Below are positions 60,607-60,638 of a stretch of DNA of 60,638 nucleotides, in pieces; the first letter of the stretch is position 1, and every line of letters starts with the position of its first letter. This stretch comes from Nostoc sp. NMS2 (GTDB taxonomy: Bacteria > Cyanobacteriota > Cyanobacteriia > Cyanobacteriales > Nostocaceae): contig NZ_JABXKH010000145.1 of NCBI RefSeq assembly GCF_017115105.1, forward strand, positions 1 through 60,638. The letters are read 5' to 3'. The notes under the pieces are model-generated. The model saw only the letters and a list, made by a program, of their open reading frames with translations, was not told where the DNA came from and did not search any database. Both the position numbers and the translations under genes were made by a program.

Positions 60607-60638
60607 TTAATTACGAATTACGAATTACGAATTACGAA
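60607..60638. repeat. STRR heptamer, inverted (TTACGAA)n, runs off the window
   Basis: At least four copies to the last base of the window, the inverse of the array at 60329. Confidence 0.85.

Noticed and set aside
60374..60610. 78-codon plus-strand ORF at the window end
   Set aside because: It is bracketed by inverted heptamer arrays and ends in a common intergenic repeat. It has no start signal and no family match.
1..60638. tRNA, rRNA, tmRNA or an origin of replication
   Set aside because: No cloverleaf-like segments with the conserved GTTCRA arm, no rRNA motifs and no DnaA-box cluster were noticed in the intergenic regions. A tRNAscan/Rfam run would be decisive.

Overview
The window comes from a filamentous, heterocyst-forming cyanobacterium of the Nostoc/Anabaena group. 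The reasons are the very frequent HIP1 octamer (GCGATCGC), a hetF gene preceded by a tandem array that matches the heterocyst-specific small RNA NsiR1, many heptanucleotide short tandem repeats (STRRs) and ~27-nt small dispersed repeats typical of Nostocaceae, and a conserved cyanobacterial gene set (murT-gatD, DUF3288, sucrose-phosphate phosphatase, clpC, gcvTHP). No rRNA, tRNA or CRISPR array was found.

Layout. 1-374: the right end of an IS200/IS605-type element, then a small thioredoxin-fold gene. 375-5300: the NsiR1 array (seven well-kept copies, minus strand) and hetF (plus strand). 5300-8250: Uma2 paralogues (one frameshifted by a 7-bp duplication), a membrane protein, and an antitoxin/PIN-toxin pair whose toxin has an in-frame stop. 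8355-12518: gatD/murT, a lumenal thioredoxin-like protein and a hypothetical gene. 12769-17040 and 22664-27196: two giant multi-PAS/GAF hybrid histidine kinases, separated by bioF, ruvA, a sucrose-phosphate phosphatase gene, an 84-nt tandem repeat, a solo IS605-like end and an Uma2 gene. 27630-31918: aroC, a DUF3288 gene and clpC. 31919-34528: a decayed tnpB carrying a nested MITE, then a TPR protein that has lost its NB-ARC domain. 34628-40312: a pentapeptide-repeat protein and the glycine cleavage genes gcvT, gcvH, gcvP with a strong terminator. 40349-43534: gene remnants, an EF-hand protein and repeats. 43535-48813: an APC permease, gene remnants, an HNH endonuclease with a partner, and a compact AAA+/membrane/cytosolic three-gene cassette of unknown function. 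49259-60108: two NarL-type two-component systems, an SDR enzyme, a retropepsin-like protease with a small partner, murG, a 3D-domain secreted protein and a Spy/CpxP-like chaperone divergent from the second two-component system.

How it fits together. Cell-wall functions recur (murT/gatD, murG, the 3D-domain protein, the Spy-like chaperone beside a sensor pair), as does signalling (two hybrid kinases, two NarL/HisKA_3 pairs). The hetF-NsiR1 locus is the clearest developmental module. Between functional genes the DNA is full of remnants: tnpB, a transposase C-terminus, Uma2, xanthine dehydrogenase, a response-regulator scrap, and several families of palindromic elements. The best candidates for undescribed biology are the AAA+ cassette at 47146-48813, the 84-nt tandem repeat at 21002-21316, the solo IS605-type ends, and the invariant architecture of the NsiR1 array.
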